From an uncultured Clostridia bacterium (GTDB lineage Bacteria; Bacillota_I; Bacilli_A; RF39; UBA660), in assembly GCA_947643225.1 (NCBI GenBank), contig CANRVH010000008.1, positions 1 to 44,606 on the forward strand: DNA of 44,606 nt. Direction: 5' to 3'. Below are positions 15,451-22,436 of this stretch, piece by piece. Both the position numbers and the translations under genes were made by a program. Numbering within the stretch: the stretch's first letter is position 1; the number at the start of each line of letters is the position of its first letter. The notes under the pieces were generated by a model. The model was given only the letters and a program-made list of their open reading frames with translations. It was not told where the DNA came from and did no database searches.

Positions 15451-15889
15451 GTTTATCCTCGTATTCTTTTATTTTTCTTTCTCTTCTTTGATATCTTTCT
15501 ATTTCTGAAAATTTTGTTGTTATAAATGTATCTATAATATTTAATGCATTTTCTAATTGTGTATTTTCATTTAAAGCGATCATATTAATATTATCATCAT
15601 TTTTTGCTATTTTTACCTGTTCTACTGAATTGACATTTCCGCAACGAATTCCCTTTACTTTATTACATGCTATTGTCATTCCTATTCCTGATCCACAAAG
15701 TGCAATTCCATAATCTACTTCTTTTTCTACTACTTTTTTTCCTAATAAAAAGGCAAAGTCTGGATAATCTACACTTTCTTCAGAATTTGTTCCATAATCT
15801 AGTATTTGATAATTTTTCTTTTTTAATTCTTCTTTTAATTTTTCTTTTAATTGATATCCACGATGATCACTTACTATTCCTAGTTTCAT
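15440..15889 (-). CDS. rpiB: RpiB/LacA/LacB-family sugar-phosphate isomerase
   Basis: A 149-residue isomerase of the ribose-5-phosphate isomerase B family, interconverting ribose-5-phosphate and ribulose-5-phosphate in the pentose phosphate pathway. DHRG (8-11) and the catalytic Cys65 in CGSGIGM are present. The usual HNDAN motif reads KNDDN and the CHD segment is GNV here, so two normally conserved His positions differ. This makes substrate specificity less certain than the fold. The ywlF (rpiB) neighbourhood of Bacillus fits. Good start: ATG preceded by AAGGTG. Confidence 0.85.
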   Translation of the reverse strand: MKLGIVSDHRGYQLKEKLKEELKKKNYQILDYGTNSEESVDYPDFAFLLGKKVVEKEVDYGIALCGSGIGMTIACNKVKGIRCGNVNSVEQVKIAKNDDNINMIALNENTQLENALNIIDTFITTKFSEIERYQRRERKIKEYEDKHEY

Positions 15890-16029
15890 TTTTTCACCTT
15901 CTTTTTCTTTTCAATATAATAGAAATTATTCTATCTTAAAAATTAGTATATCATTTTTTTGTTTAGTATGTTAACTTTTTCCACAATTTTTGTGAATTGC
16001 TTTTCTTTTTATCTTATTTTTCTGGATAT

Positions 16030-16052
16030 AAAAACTGCTTTTATTAAGCAGC
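16030..16052 (-). terminator. Terminator overlapping the rpmE stop codon
   Basis: Stem CTGCTT / AAGCAG with TTTTT on the minus strand; the stop codon lies in the loop. Confidence 0.7.
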
Positions 16053-16259
16053 TTCATTTTGAGTAAATCCATATTTTTTATTAAATTTATCTACACGACC
16101 AGCGCGTGATGCTCTACTTTGTTTTCCTGTATAGAATGGATGACATTTTGAACATACTTCAACGATAATTTCATCTTTTGTACTTTGCGTTTTAAATGTT
16201 TCTCCACAAGCACAAGTTACTGTTGCTTCTTTGTATTCTGGATGAATTTCCTTTTTCAT
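16044..16259 (-). CDS. rpmE: Ribosomal protein L31
   Basis: A 71-residue 50S protein starting MKKEIHPEY. Four cysteines (CAC at 16 and 18, CSKC at 36 and 39) make this the zinc-binding form. The zinc-free paralogue used under zinc starvation is not in the window. The longer frame to 16307 is not used: GGAAGGAGAGA is spaced correctly for the ATG at 16259. It is monocistronic, with its own terminator. Confidence 0.96.
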   Translation of the reverse strand: MKKEIHPEYKEATVTCACGETFKTQSTKDEIIVEVCSKCHPFYTGKQSRASRAGRVDKFNKKYGFTQNEAA

Positions 16260-16469
16260 ATTCTCTCTCCTTCCGCCATGATTCCCTTTAGAACCATAGT
16301 AATTCATAGCGATATTAGTATAACAGTAATCATCTTATATTGCAAGTAACAAAGACTATAAAATCATACTATTTTTCTTTATACGATAATAAATGTACTT
16401 TTATCACATTTTTGTACATTGTATCATTGTGTTGATGAAAACATTTTTTAACTTTGTTCTATCTAGTTA

Positions 16470-17186
16470 TTATTTATTTTGTTGATATGATTTAATCATT
16501 TTTTTGGCTATTTTTTTATAGGCCAAACTGTTTGGATAGTATGAAAGTGAATTATCAAAGTATATATTGTTTTTAGAGATAAAAGTTGTATCTATATATA
16601 TATCGTTTTCTTCTTCAGAATAGTTTTTATATCTATCGTTTAATTTCCTAATTAGGTGATCGTATTTTGTATTATTTTCGTAATAGCCTATTATATATAT
16701 TGGATAATGATAGTATTTTTTTATTTCTTCTATTAGGTTTTTGTAGTTGTTGAATACATTATTGACAATTCGGTCTTCTTCATATTCTGTTATTTGGTTG
16801 CTTCTTATGTTATATTCAAAAATCAAATCATTTATTCCTATAGATAAAGATACTATTTCTGAGTCTCTTAAGAGTCTTTTTAAATTATATGAATGATTAT
16901 CTATTTGTGTTGAATCGTCTAGTAAAACTTCTTTATATAAATCATTTATGGTTTTTGTTTTGCTAGTATATGTTTTGTTATAGGTTGATAATAGATTGTT
17001 TTTTTCTAAATAGTCCTTAAAGTAATCACTATATCCATAGTTTGTTGCTCCATATGAGTTTTCTCCTAATGATAGGGAATCTCCTATAGATATATAGGTT
17101 ATATTGTTTTTATCATTTAAATTATAAATTAAATAGGTAGAGGCTACTGCTAATAATAAAATAATTAATTTTAGTTTTTTTTTCAT
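16470..17186 (-). CDS. Secreted SGNH/GDSL-like hydrolase with altered catalytic block V
   Basis: A 238-residue protein with an N-terminal signal anchor (about 4-22). The SGNH fold is indicated by block I (SIGDSLSLG, Ser37) and block III (SIGINDL, Asn119). In block V, normally DxxHPN, the sequence is SYYPNSLAY: Tyr217 occupies the His position. Without that His the classic triad would be incomplete, so it may be inactive, use another base, or be a binding protein. It resembles the YpmR-like lipase/esterase group of Bacillota. It follows murA with a terminator between them. Confidence 0.75.
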   Translation of the reverse strand: MKKKLKLIILLLAVASTYLIYNLNDKNNITYISIGDSLSLGENSYGATNYGYSDYFKDYLEKNNLLSTYNKTYTSKTKTINDLYKEVLLDDSTQIDNHSYNLKRLLRDSEIVSLSIGINDLIFEYNIRSNQITEYEEDRIVNNVFNNYKNLIEEIKKYYHYPIYIIGYYENNTKYDHLIRKLNDRYKNYSEEENDIYIDTTFISKNNIYFDNSLSYYPNSLAYKKIAKKMIKSYQQNK

Positions 17187-17204
17187 GAATTCCTCCCAAA
17201 ATAA

Positions 17205-17241
17205 AAAGAGTCTTTGTAATATTTATATTTCTCGACTCTTT
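17205..17241 (-). terminator. Terminator at the end of murA
   Basis: An 8-bp perfect stem (AAAGAGTC / GACTCTTT) with a 21-nt loop; the outer arm runs into the last codons of murA and T residues follow on the minus strand. Confidence 0.65.
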
Positions 17242-18476
17242 ATTTTAGCACCTACTTGTGTTAATTTCTCTACAATATTTTCGTATCCCCTTAAAATATG
17301 TTCTACATTGGTAATCATTGTCTTATCTTTTGCAATTAATGCAGCTGTTACCATAGCGGCTCCCGCTCTTAAGTCTGTTGCAACAACTTCTTTTCCTTTT
17401 AGGTTTGTTGGTCCTATAATTGTTGCTGTTTGATTTTTTACTGTTATATCTGCTCCCATTTGACATAGATATGGTATTTGCATAAATCTATTTTCAAAAA
17501 TGGTTTCCTCTATTTTACTTTTACCATTACATTGAGTTAAAATAATGGAAAATGGCTGTTGCAGGTCTGTTGGAAATCCTGGATAAACTGCTGTTTTAAT
17601 GCTAACTGCTTTATAATTATTTCCTTTGCTTATAGTAATATAATCTGCTCCTATTTCTAAATTTGCTCCTATTTCTTGTAATTTAGAAATTAAGGAGTCT
17701 AAATGTTCAGGGATGATGTTATCAATTTTTAAGTTTTCTCCACATAAAGATCCTATTATTAAATAAGTTCCTGCCTCAATGCGATCTGGTATTACTTCAT
17801 GAAAACAACTTTTTAAATATTCTACTCCATCTATTGTTATTGTACTTGTTCCTGCTCCCGTAATATGTGCTCCCATGTTATTTAAAAATGTTGCAACATT
17901 TACTATTTCTGGTTCTTTGGCCGCATTATCAATTGTGGTTCTTCCTTCTGCTTTTACGGCCGCTAACATAATGTTAATAGTCGCTCCAACAGATGCGATA
18001 TCTAAATAAATTGGGCACCCTATTAGTCTTTCTGCTTCTACTATATATTTATTTTTTTCAATGGATACTTTTGCTCCTAATGCTTCAAAACCTTTTAAGT
18101 GAAGATCGATTGGTCTAGCTCCAATAGAACAGCCTCCTGGAAAATGCATTACTGCTTTTTTATATTTTCCTAATAGTGCTCCCATAAAGTAATAAGAGGC
18201 CCTTAACTTTTTTGAGAATTCCTCATTTATTTCATTATTTTTCATATTAGTAGAATTAATAATTATACTCTCACTAGCTCTTTTTGTTGTCACACCTAAA
18301 TGTTTTAAAATGGAACATAGGTTATCTGTATCTGTAATTTCTGGAATATTACAGATTGTTACTTCTTCATCGGCTAAAATAGCAGCTGGAATTAAAGCTA
18401 CTGCACTATTTTTGGCACCACTTACTCTAATGGTTCCACTAAGTTTTTCTCCTCCTGTTATCTCTAATATTTTCAT
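17223..18476 (-). CDS. murA: UDP-N-acetylglucosamine 1-carboxyvinyltransferase
   Basis: MurA transfers enolpyruvate from phosphoenolpyruvate to UDP-GlcNAc, the first committed step of peptidoglycan synthesis. The fosfomycin-target Cys116 is present in HFPGGCSIGARPIDLHLKG, and the N-terminal AKNSA motif has the family Lys22/Asn23. From the start at 18476 the product is 417 residues, normal. That ATG follows GGAGGATTAC, so I reject the longer frame to 18506. A consensus promoter lies upstream. Position at the head of the spoIIQ-spoIIID-mbl block matches Bacillus murAA, but spoIID is missing. Confidence 0.97.
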   Translation of the reverse strand: MKILEITGGEKLSGTIRVSGAKNSAVALIPAAILADEEVTICNIPEITDTDNLCSILKHLGVTTKRASESIIINSTNMKNNEINEEFSKKLRASYYFMGALLGKYKKAVMHFPGGCSIGARPIDLHLKGFEALGAKVSIEKNKYIVEAERLIGCPIYLDIASVGATINIMLAAVKAEGRTTIDNAAKEPEIVNVATFLNNMGAHITGAGTSTITIDGVEYLKSCFHEVIPDRIEAGTYLIIGSLCGENLKIDNIIPEHLDSLISKLQEIGANLEIGADYITISKGNNYKAVSIKTAVYPGFPTDLQQPFSIILTQCNGKSKIEETIFENRFMQIPYLCQMGADITVKNQTATIIGPTNLKGKEVVATDLRAGAAMVTAALIAKDKTMITNVEHILRGYENIVEKLTQVGAKIKSREI

Positions 18477-18582
18477 GTAATCCTCCATTACTATATTGTA
18501 TTTCACTTTTTTATTTAAGTTCTTTTATTTTAGGATTTTGACTATTTATTTTTTATAAAATTTCTATTTTACCCCTATTTAT

Positions 18583-18611
18583 ATGATAGTAAATATATGG
18601 TTTTTTGTCAA
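18583..18611 (-). promoter_or_regulatory. murA promoter
   Basis: On the minus strand TTGACA (18606-18611) and TATCAT (18583-18588) are separated by exactly 17 bases, a near-consensus sigma-A promoter. It predicts a leader of about 100 bases before murA. Confidence 0.8.
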
Positions 18612-18730
18612 TCTAGATAAAAAATAAAAGATAGTTTTTTTGTTAAAATTATTTGCTTTCTATTAGGTATTTATTATCTGTTATTCTAATGATATCATTT
18701 ATAGTTTTTTAATTGCAATTAACTATTCAT

Positions 18731-18810
18731 TTATAAATTATTTAGTTTATTGTGAGAAACAAAAAACTCTCTTTTCTTCACAATAGAAAGGCACTTATTC
18801 TTGACTAAGA
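18731..18810. repeat. Paired 80-bp element, copy 1
   Basis: Imperfect direct repeat of 19022-19101. Shared blocks are TTAGTTTATTG, CTTTTCTTCA and ACTTATTCTT. Inside is a hairpin, TATTGTGA with TCACAATA, whose stem differs from copy 2 by paired changes. The 3' block leads into TTGACT, a possible -35 box (18801-18806), with TATTTT 16 bases further. Confidence 0.6.
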
Positions 18811-18840
18811 TTATTTTTTAAATATTTTATACAAAAAATA

Positions 18841-18963
18841 ATGGAAACTTATAATAATATTGATACAATAAAAGATAAGATAAATAAGCAAGATGAGTTA
18901 GGAAATATAAACGAAATGGGAAAAAAGATAATGGAGATTTCTCACAACAATATAATTAACTAA
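18841..18963 (+). CDS. Possible 40-residue small protein
   Basis: An ORF between a candidate promoter (TTGACT, 16 bases, TATTTT at 18823-18828) and a very strong terminator. The product (starting METYNNIDTIKDK) is hydrophilic, charged and probably helical. No ribosome-binding site precedes the ATG, so it may be leaderless or this may be a non-coding RNA. No family recognised. Confidence 0.3.
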   Translation: METYNNIDTIKDKINKQDELGNINEMGKKIMEISHNNIIN

Positions 18964-18972
18964 TTTCAAAGA

Positions 18973-19021
18973 AAAGCACTTGTGATTTGTTTGTGTGCCA
19001 CAAGTGCTTTATTTGTTTTTT
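18973..19021 (+). terminator. Strong intrinsic terminator
   Basis: A 12-bp perfect stem (AAAGCACTTGTG at 18973-18984, complement at 18999-19010) followed by a T-rich tract with seven T on the plus strand. It implies a plus-strand transcript ending here, upstream of which only the 40-codon ORF is seen. Confidence 0.85.
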
Positions 19022-19101
19022 TATAAAAGACTTAGTTTATTGAAAGTAATAAAGAGCCCCCTTTTCTTCAATAACAGAAATATACTTATTCTTATATAAG
19101 G
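19022..19101. repeat. Paired 80-bp element, copy 2
   Basis: Second copy of the element at 18731-18810, in the same orientation. Its stem is TTATTGAA / TTCAATAA, so pairing is kept although bases differ from copy 1. It lies 60-150 bases before the toxin-like ORF. Confidence 0.6.
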
Positions 19102-19161
19102 TATAGTTATTATTAATACATTATAAAAAGATAATTTTATGTAAAATATTTACTTGTTCGA

Positions 19162-19190
19162 TTGTTTTATAAGTTTACAAATAGTATAAT
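19162..19190 (+). promoter_or_regulatory. Promoter of the toxin-like small ORF
   Basis: TTGTTT (19162-19167) and TATAAT (19185-19190) with exact 17-base spacing. Transcription would start near 19197, giving a leader of about 57 bases. Confidence 0.8.
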
Positions 19191-19204
19191 ACTTAGAGGA
19201 AATA

Positions 19205-19255
19205 ATAACTGTTGAGTACTTGCCTCCAGCTTATAGGAAGGAGGCTGATAGTTAT
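19205..19255 (+). promoter_or_regulatory. Leader hairpin sequestering the Shine-Dalgarno and start codon
   Basis: GCCTCC (19222-19227) pairs perfectly with GGAGGC (19240-19245), covering the AAGGAGG ribosome-binding site. An outer stem ATAACT / AGTTAT (19205-19210 with 19250-19255) also covers the first two bases of the start codon. Such occlusion is typical of type I toxin mRNAs. Confidence 0.7.
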
Positions 19256-19337
19256 GCATAAGAAGGATTTTTTAATTCTTTCTTTAATCATCATTATCTT
19301 CTTACTAATAGCCTTACTTTTTACTTTTGTAAAATAG
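19254..19337 (+). CDS. Type I toxin-like hydrophobic peptide
   Basis: A 27-residue ORF with AAGGAGG nine bases before its ATG. The product is a charged tip (MHKKD), one uninterrupted 20-residue membrane helix (from FLILS to TFV) and a terminal Lys. This architecture is that of type I toxins (Fst, Ldr, TisB, TxpA classes), which insert in the membrane. It has its own near-consensus promoter and a ribosome-binding site locked in a hairpin. No name can be given from sequence. A complementary candidate RNA is at 20280-20353. It might instead be a small membrane regulatory protein. Confidence 0.7.
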   Translation: MHKKDFLILSLIIIIFLLIALLFTFVK

Positions 19338-19399
19338 TAATCTATATAAGAAAAATAGCACTCAATCTAGCATGAACTGAACCCCAAAAGTTGGACAGT

Positions 19400-19792
19400 T
19401 TAATTATTCAAGGATTGTAGCCTGTAATTGACGGGAGACAGTCCTTTTAATTTTTCTTTAATTCTATCATAATTATAATAATAAATATAGTCATCTATCG
19501 CTTTTATTAAATCATCTATTGTTTTATATTTGTCTTCTTGGTCATAAAACATTTCTGTTTTAAGGAGTCCAAAAAAGTTTTCCATCATACCATTATCCAT
19601 ACTATTTCCTTTTCTAGACATACTTTGTTTTATACCTTTATTCTTTAACCTTTGCTGATAAGATTGATGTTGATATTGCCAGCCTTGATCTGAATGAAAT
19701 ATCAACCCATCAAGGTTATTATTATTTTTAAAAGCCTTATTAAGCATATCATTTATCTGTTCTAGATTTGGAGATTTAGAAGTATTATAAGA
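19400..19792 (-). pseudogene. IS3-family transposase orfB, 5' half deleted
   Basis: The readable frame (ending PVNYRLQSLNN) keeps the rve-integrase C-terminal part: the second Asp in FHSDQGWQYQ and the Glu in MMENFFGLLK, followed by the YNYDRIKEKLKG tail. The N-terminal half, with the first catalytic Asp, is missing. Upstream of the first in-frame Met the frame continues as SYNTSKSPNLEQ, a normal internal orfB segment, directly joined to the end of orfA near 19793. The gene is therefore dead by internal deletion, not by point mutation. Confidence 0.88.
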
Positions 19793-19794
19793 TA

Positions 19795-20232
19795 TTATTT
19801 CGCTTTTAAATATAAATTTTCTTCTTCTAATCTTTTTATTTTTTCCGTTTGTGTTTCATTTGCTTTTGATTTATTTTGTATTACTTTTTTCATAGTTGGA
19901 CGACCTCTCTTTCGTTCAACTATATTATAACCATTTTCTTTATATTTTTGAACCCAATGAGATAGCATAGATTTACTTTTTACTCCTTCATCAACAGCCA
20001 CAGAAATTATAGATTCACCATTTATTACTCGATTTATTATTTGCTCTTTTTCATAATTACTATAACTTTTTCTATTTGCTAATATTTCAAATCCATGTTT
20101 ATCAATTAATCTTTCTAAAAATTGGATATTATCAACTGTAGTTTTATACTTTTCTGATATAGCTGATAATGGAATATGTTTTTTTCTATCATAATATAAA
20201 TTTACTTTATCTTCATATTTTAATTTTCCCAT
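19795..20232 (-). CDS. IS3-family transposase orfA
   Basis: A 145-residue protein with two helix-turn-helix units (about 10-60 and 65-110, IINRVINGESIISVAVDEGV) and a C-terminal leucine-zipper region (KIKRLEEENLYLKAK). It binds the IS ends and normally pairs with OrfB, made by frameshifting or reinitiation. Here it stops soon after the zipper because of the deletion junction. It may act as a repressor or be inert. Confidence 0.88.
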   Translation of the reverse strand: MGKLKYEDKVNLYYDRKKHIPLSAISEKYKTTVDNIQFLERLIDKHGFEILANRKSYSNYEKEQIINRVINGESIISVAVDEGVKSKSMLSHWVQKYKENGYNIVERKRGRPTMKKVIQNKSKANETQTEKIKRLEEENLYLKAK

Positions 20233-20279
20233 ATAAAAACCTCATTTCTCTTGTCCAAGAAATGTGGTTCATATCACAA

Positions 20280-20353
20280 TAGATTAAGTACTAATCTAAA
20301 ATAATTTTTTGGGTAAGTACTCAACTCGGCAAAGTTAAGTATTTCCCTTTTTT
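20280..20353 (+). ncRNA. Candidate antisense (antitoxin) RNA with two terminator hairpins
   Basis: Hairpin 1 is TAGATTA / TAATCTA (20280-20298) followed by AAATAATTTTTT. Hairpin 2 is GGG..AAGTACTCAAC with GTTAAGTATTTCCC (20311-20347), then six T. The segment 20312-20325 (GGTAAGTACTCAAC) can pair over 14 positions, one G-U, with the toxin leader at 19211-19224. No plus-strand gene needs these terminators. A weak promoter (TTCATA, TAATCT) can be proposed. Alternatively, hairpin 1 is the former toxin terminator. Confidence 0.5.
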
Positions 20354-20356
20354 AGT

Positions 20357-20918
20357 TTATGCAAGTTTCCTTGACCTATTCATCATACCACAATTATTGG
20401 CTTTCTTCAAGTTTTTGATTTGATTTTTTGTAGATCCTCCCCTATATTTCGAAAAGTTTGGACAGATTTATCAATGGAGTTGATGTAGTTATTTCTACAA
20501 ATATTAATATGAAAAAATGGTCTAAAAGATAAACTTAAATTTAAATATATAGAATAAAAATTATTAAAATTATTAGTAAATATTATAACTATATCCTATT
20601 ATGGTAAAGACTCATACAGCTATGCTACTAGTCTCACTTTTATAAATGAATATTCTCATACTATGCATTTCATAATATTTTTATTGAAAGATTTAAAACC
20701 AACAATATAAACTATTCTTGAAATTTTACTACTAATTTACTATTTTGAAAGCTAAAATATAAGAGTTTATAAAAATATATGTAAAAATCCATCTCATAAA
20801 AACTTATAAACAAAGGTTATCATACCATTTGAGAACTATAAAAGAACAACGAAAATCACTATATTTATTGCTTACTACCTATCTTAACCAAAATGATCAT
20901 TCGATATTTTTTTATATT
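20357..20918. other. Gene-poor stretch
   Basis: About 560 bases with no gene. AAAAGTTTGGACAG at 20452-20465 resembles an IS150-type end and may be a further remnant. The rest is AT-rich with stops in all frames. Confidence 0.5.
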
Positions 20919-21644
20919 TTATATTCCTAAATTATTAGATAAATTTTCATGTAAGTCATAGAAGGTACCATCTTCTTTTTGGGCCAAAATTGTTTGAAAT
21001 CCTCCCACTGAATTTTCATTTTTTCCTGTTGCACTAACTGAATAAAATTTTATGATATTTTCTACCCCATTTACCTTTCCATATGATCTAATATCATTAT
21101 TTTGTAATGCTTTATATAATGGAATATATTCTATTGTTCCATCTTCTAATAAGAAGAGAGCCACACTACCTGTTGCATCTTGTCCAATTCCATTAACATA
21201 CATATCTACTACTTTACCACTAAAATTATTAATATTATATTCATTTCCTCTTATACCAGCAAAGCTTATTCCCCATTGTACAATACTATCCCAATTAACA
21301 TATAAGGTTACAGTGTTATTTGTTTGGTCAAGTTTAAAATTTACTCCAGATAAAGAGTAATCTGTTAAGGTATAGTTATAATTATTTGAATTTATACATT
21401 TGTTGGGATCTAGTCCAATATTTTTATTGGTTATCTTATCTATTGGTTGGTCTTTATTTTCTTCCTCTTTTGTTTTATCTTCTTCTTTTTTTGTTTTCTT
21501 TTCTGTTATATTTTGTTTATTATTAATCATTATTTTTTTATCACAACAAATATAAATCATTAATCCTAATATTATCATAATTAGTATACTGATTGTAATA
21601 ATTACTCCAGTGTTCTTTTTTTTACTTATTTTCTTTTCTTCCAT
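20919..21644 (-). CDS. Hypothetical membrane-anchored extracytoplasmic protein
   Basis: A 241-residue protein with a basic N-terminus, one transmembrane segment (about 13-34, ending ICC) and a low-complexity Lys/Glu linker (about 40-72). A predicted beta-rich outer domain follows (about 75-241; NYNYTLTDYSLSGVNFKLD, ATGSVALFLLEDGTIEYIPLYKAL). It resembles small surface proteins of uncultured Bacillota that are flagged hypothetical. No catalytic motif is seen. It is separate from the mntP operon. No function is proposed. Confidence 0.75.
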   Translation of the reverse strand: MEEKKISKKKNTGVIITISILIMIILGLMIYICCDKKIMINNKQNITEKKTKKEEDKTKEEENKDQPIDKITNKNIGLDPNKCINSNNYNYTLTDYSLSGVNFKLDQTNNTVTLYVNWDSIVQWGISFAGIRGNEYNINNFSGKVVDMYVNGIGQDATGSVALFLLEDGTIEYIPLYKALQNNDIRSYGKVNGVENIIKFYSVSATGKNENSVGGFQTILAQKEDGTFYDLHENLSNNLGI

Positions 21645-21857
21645 ATTTTTCTCTCCTCTATTTTTATTTTAACACTTTTATTTTTAATTTAGGGAGAATC
21701 CTTAATTTATTTTGAACACTTGTGTTAATTATTGTAAACTATTTGTTGTTTTTGAACTTTTTAATAAAAAACAAAAGTCTTTGATAATATTTGTTCCCTT
21801 CTAAATACTCTTTTTTTAAATTTTGTTTTTTCATTTTTATCACCAGTAATAGTATGG

Positions 21858-22394
21858 TTAAAATTTGAAAATATATTTAATTGATAATAAAAATAAAAGA
21901 ATACTTCCTATTAAATTAGCCTTTTTTTCTATTCGTTTATTTAAATACTTTCCTATTGTTGTTCCTAATACAGTAAAAATTGCACTAACTACACAAAATA
22001 TTAGACTTGATAATAGAGAATATTGATGATTAAGAGATAGACCTAAACCTACTGTAAAACTATCTACACTTACTGTTAAAGCAATTAAAAGTAGGTATAA
22101 ATAATTAATTTTTAGTGTATCCTCTTTTTCTTTAGAGGTGATTAGTTCTATGCTTAATATTAAAAAAATTATTCCTAATATATAATCGGCTATTTTTCCT
22201 AAATTAATAGAAATCACTAAGCCTAAGCAATTTCCTAGTAAGGGCATGATAAAATGGAAGATTCCTACTATTATGGGAAAAATTACCACTTTCATTTTTG
22301 TTAATAAATTACTAGTTGACATGCATACTGATATTGAAAAAGCATCCATACTTAAAGCTACTGCGATTAGTAAATTGGTCGTTATATTGTTCAT
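21858..22394 (-). CDS. mntP: MntP manganese efflux pump
   Basis: A 178-residue protein with six hydrophobic helices arranged as two homologous halves. The family motifs are repeated: SMDAFSIS near residue 15 and SVDSFTVGLGL in the second half, supplying the membrane aspartates that export Mn2+. It follows spoIIR with a 42-base gap on the same strand; in Bacillus mntP (ywlD) is also a few genes after spoIIR. No yybP-ykoY-type manganese riboswitch fits in the short gap, so it probably depends on the upstream promoter. Confidence 0.93.
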   Translation of the reverse strand: MNNITTNLLIAVALSMDAFSISVCMSTSNLLTKMKVVIFPIIVGIFHFIMPLLGNCLGLVISINLGKIADYILGIIFLILSIELITSKEKEDTLKINYLYLLLIALTVSVDSFTVGLGLSLNHQYSLLSSLIFCVVSAIFTVLGTTIGKYLNKRIEKKANLIGSILLFLLSIKYIFKF

Positions 22395-22436
22395 TCTTTC
22401 ACCTAATATAATTTATTAATTATACTGGTTTTTATT

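Larger units (their letters stand above)
19378..20271 (-). mobile_element. Internally deleted IS3-family (IS150-type) insertion sequence
   Basis: Imperfect 20-bp terminal repeats: TGAACCCCAAAAGTTGGACA at 19378-19397 and, on the other strand, TGAACCACATTTCTTGGACA at 20252-20271. Inside are orfA and only the 3' part of orfB. The element is 894 bp, where complete relatives are about 1.4 kb. No target duplication is obvious (GAAC before, TATC after). It could be mobilised only in trans. Confidence 0.9.

Noticed and set aside
19205-19255. Riboswitch upstream of the 27-residue ORF
   Set aside because: The structure is a simple short hairpin over the RBS with no ligand-binding core; type I toxin control fits better.
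12955-20271. Composite transposon carrying murA-mbl
   Set aside because: Both ends are defective, the genes are core and in Bacillus-like order, and no target duplication is seen.
22395-22436. Manganese riboswitch before mntP
   Set aside because: The gap to spoIIR is only 42 bases, too short for yybP-ykoY RNA.
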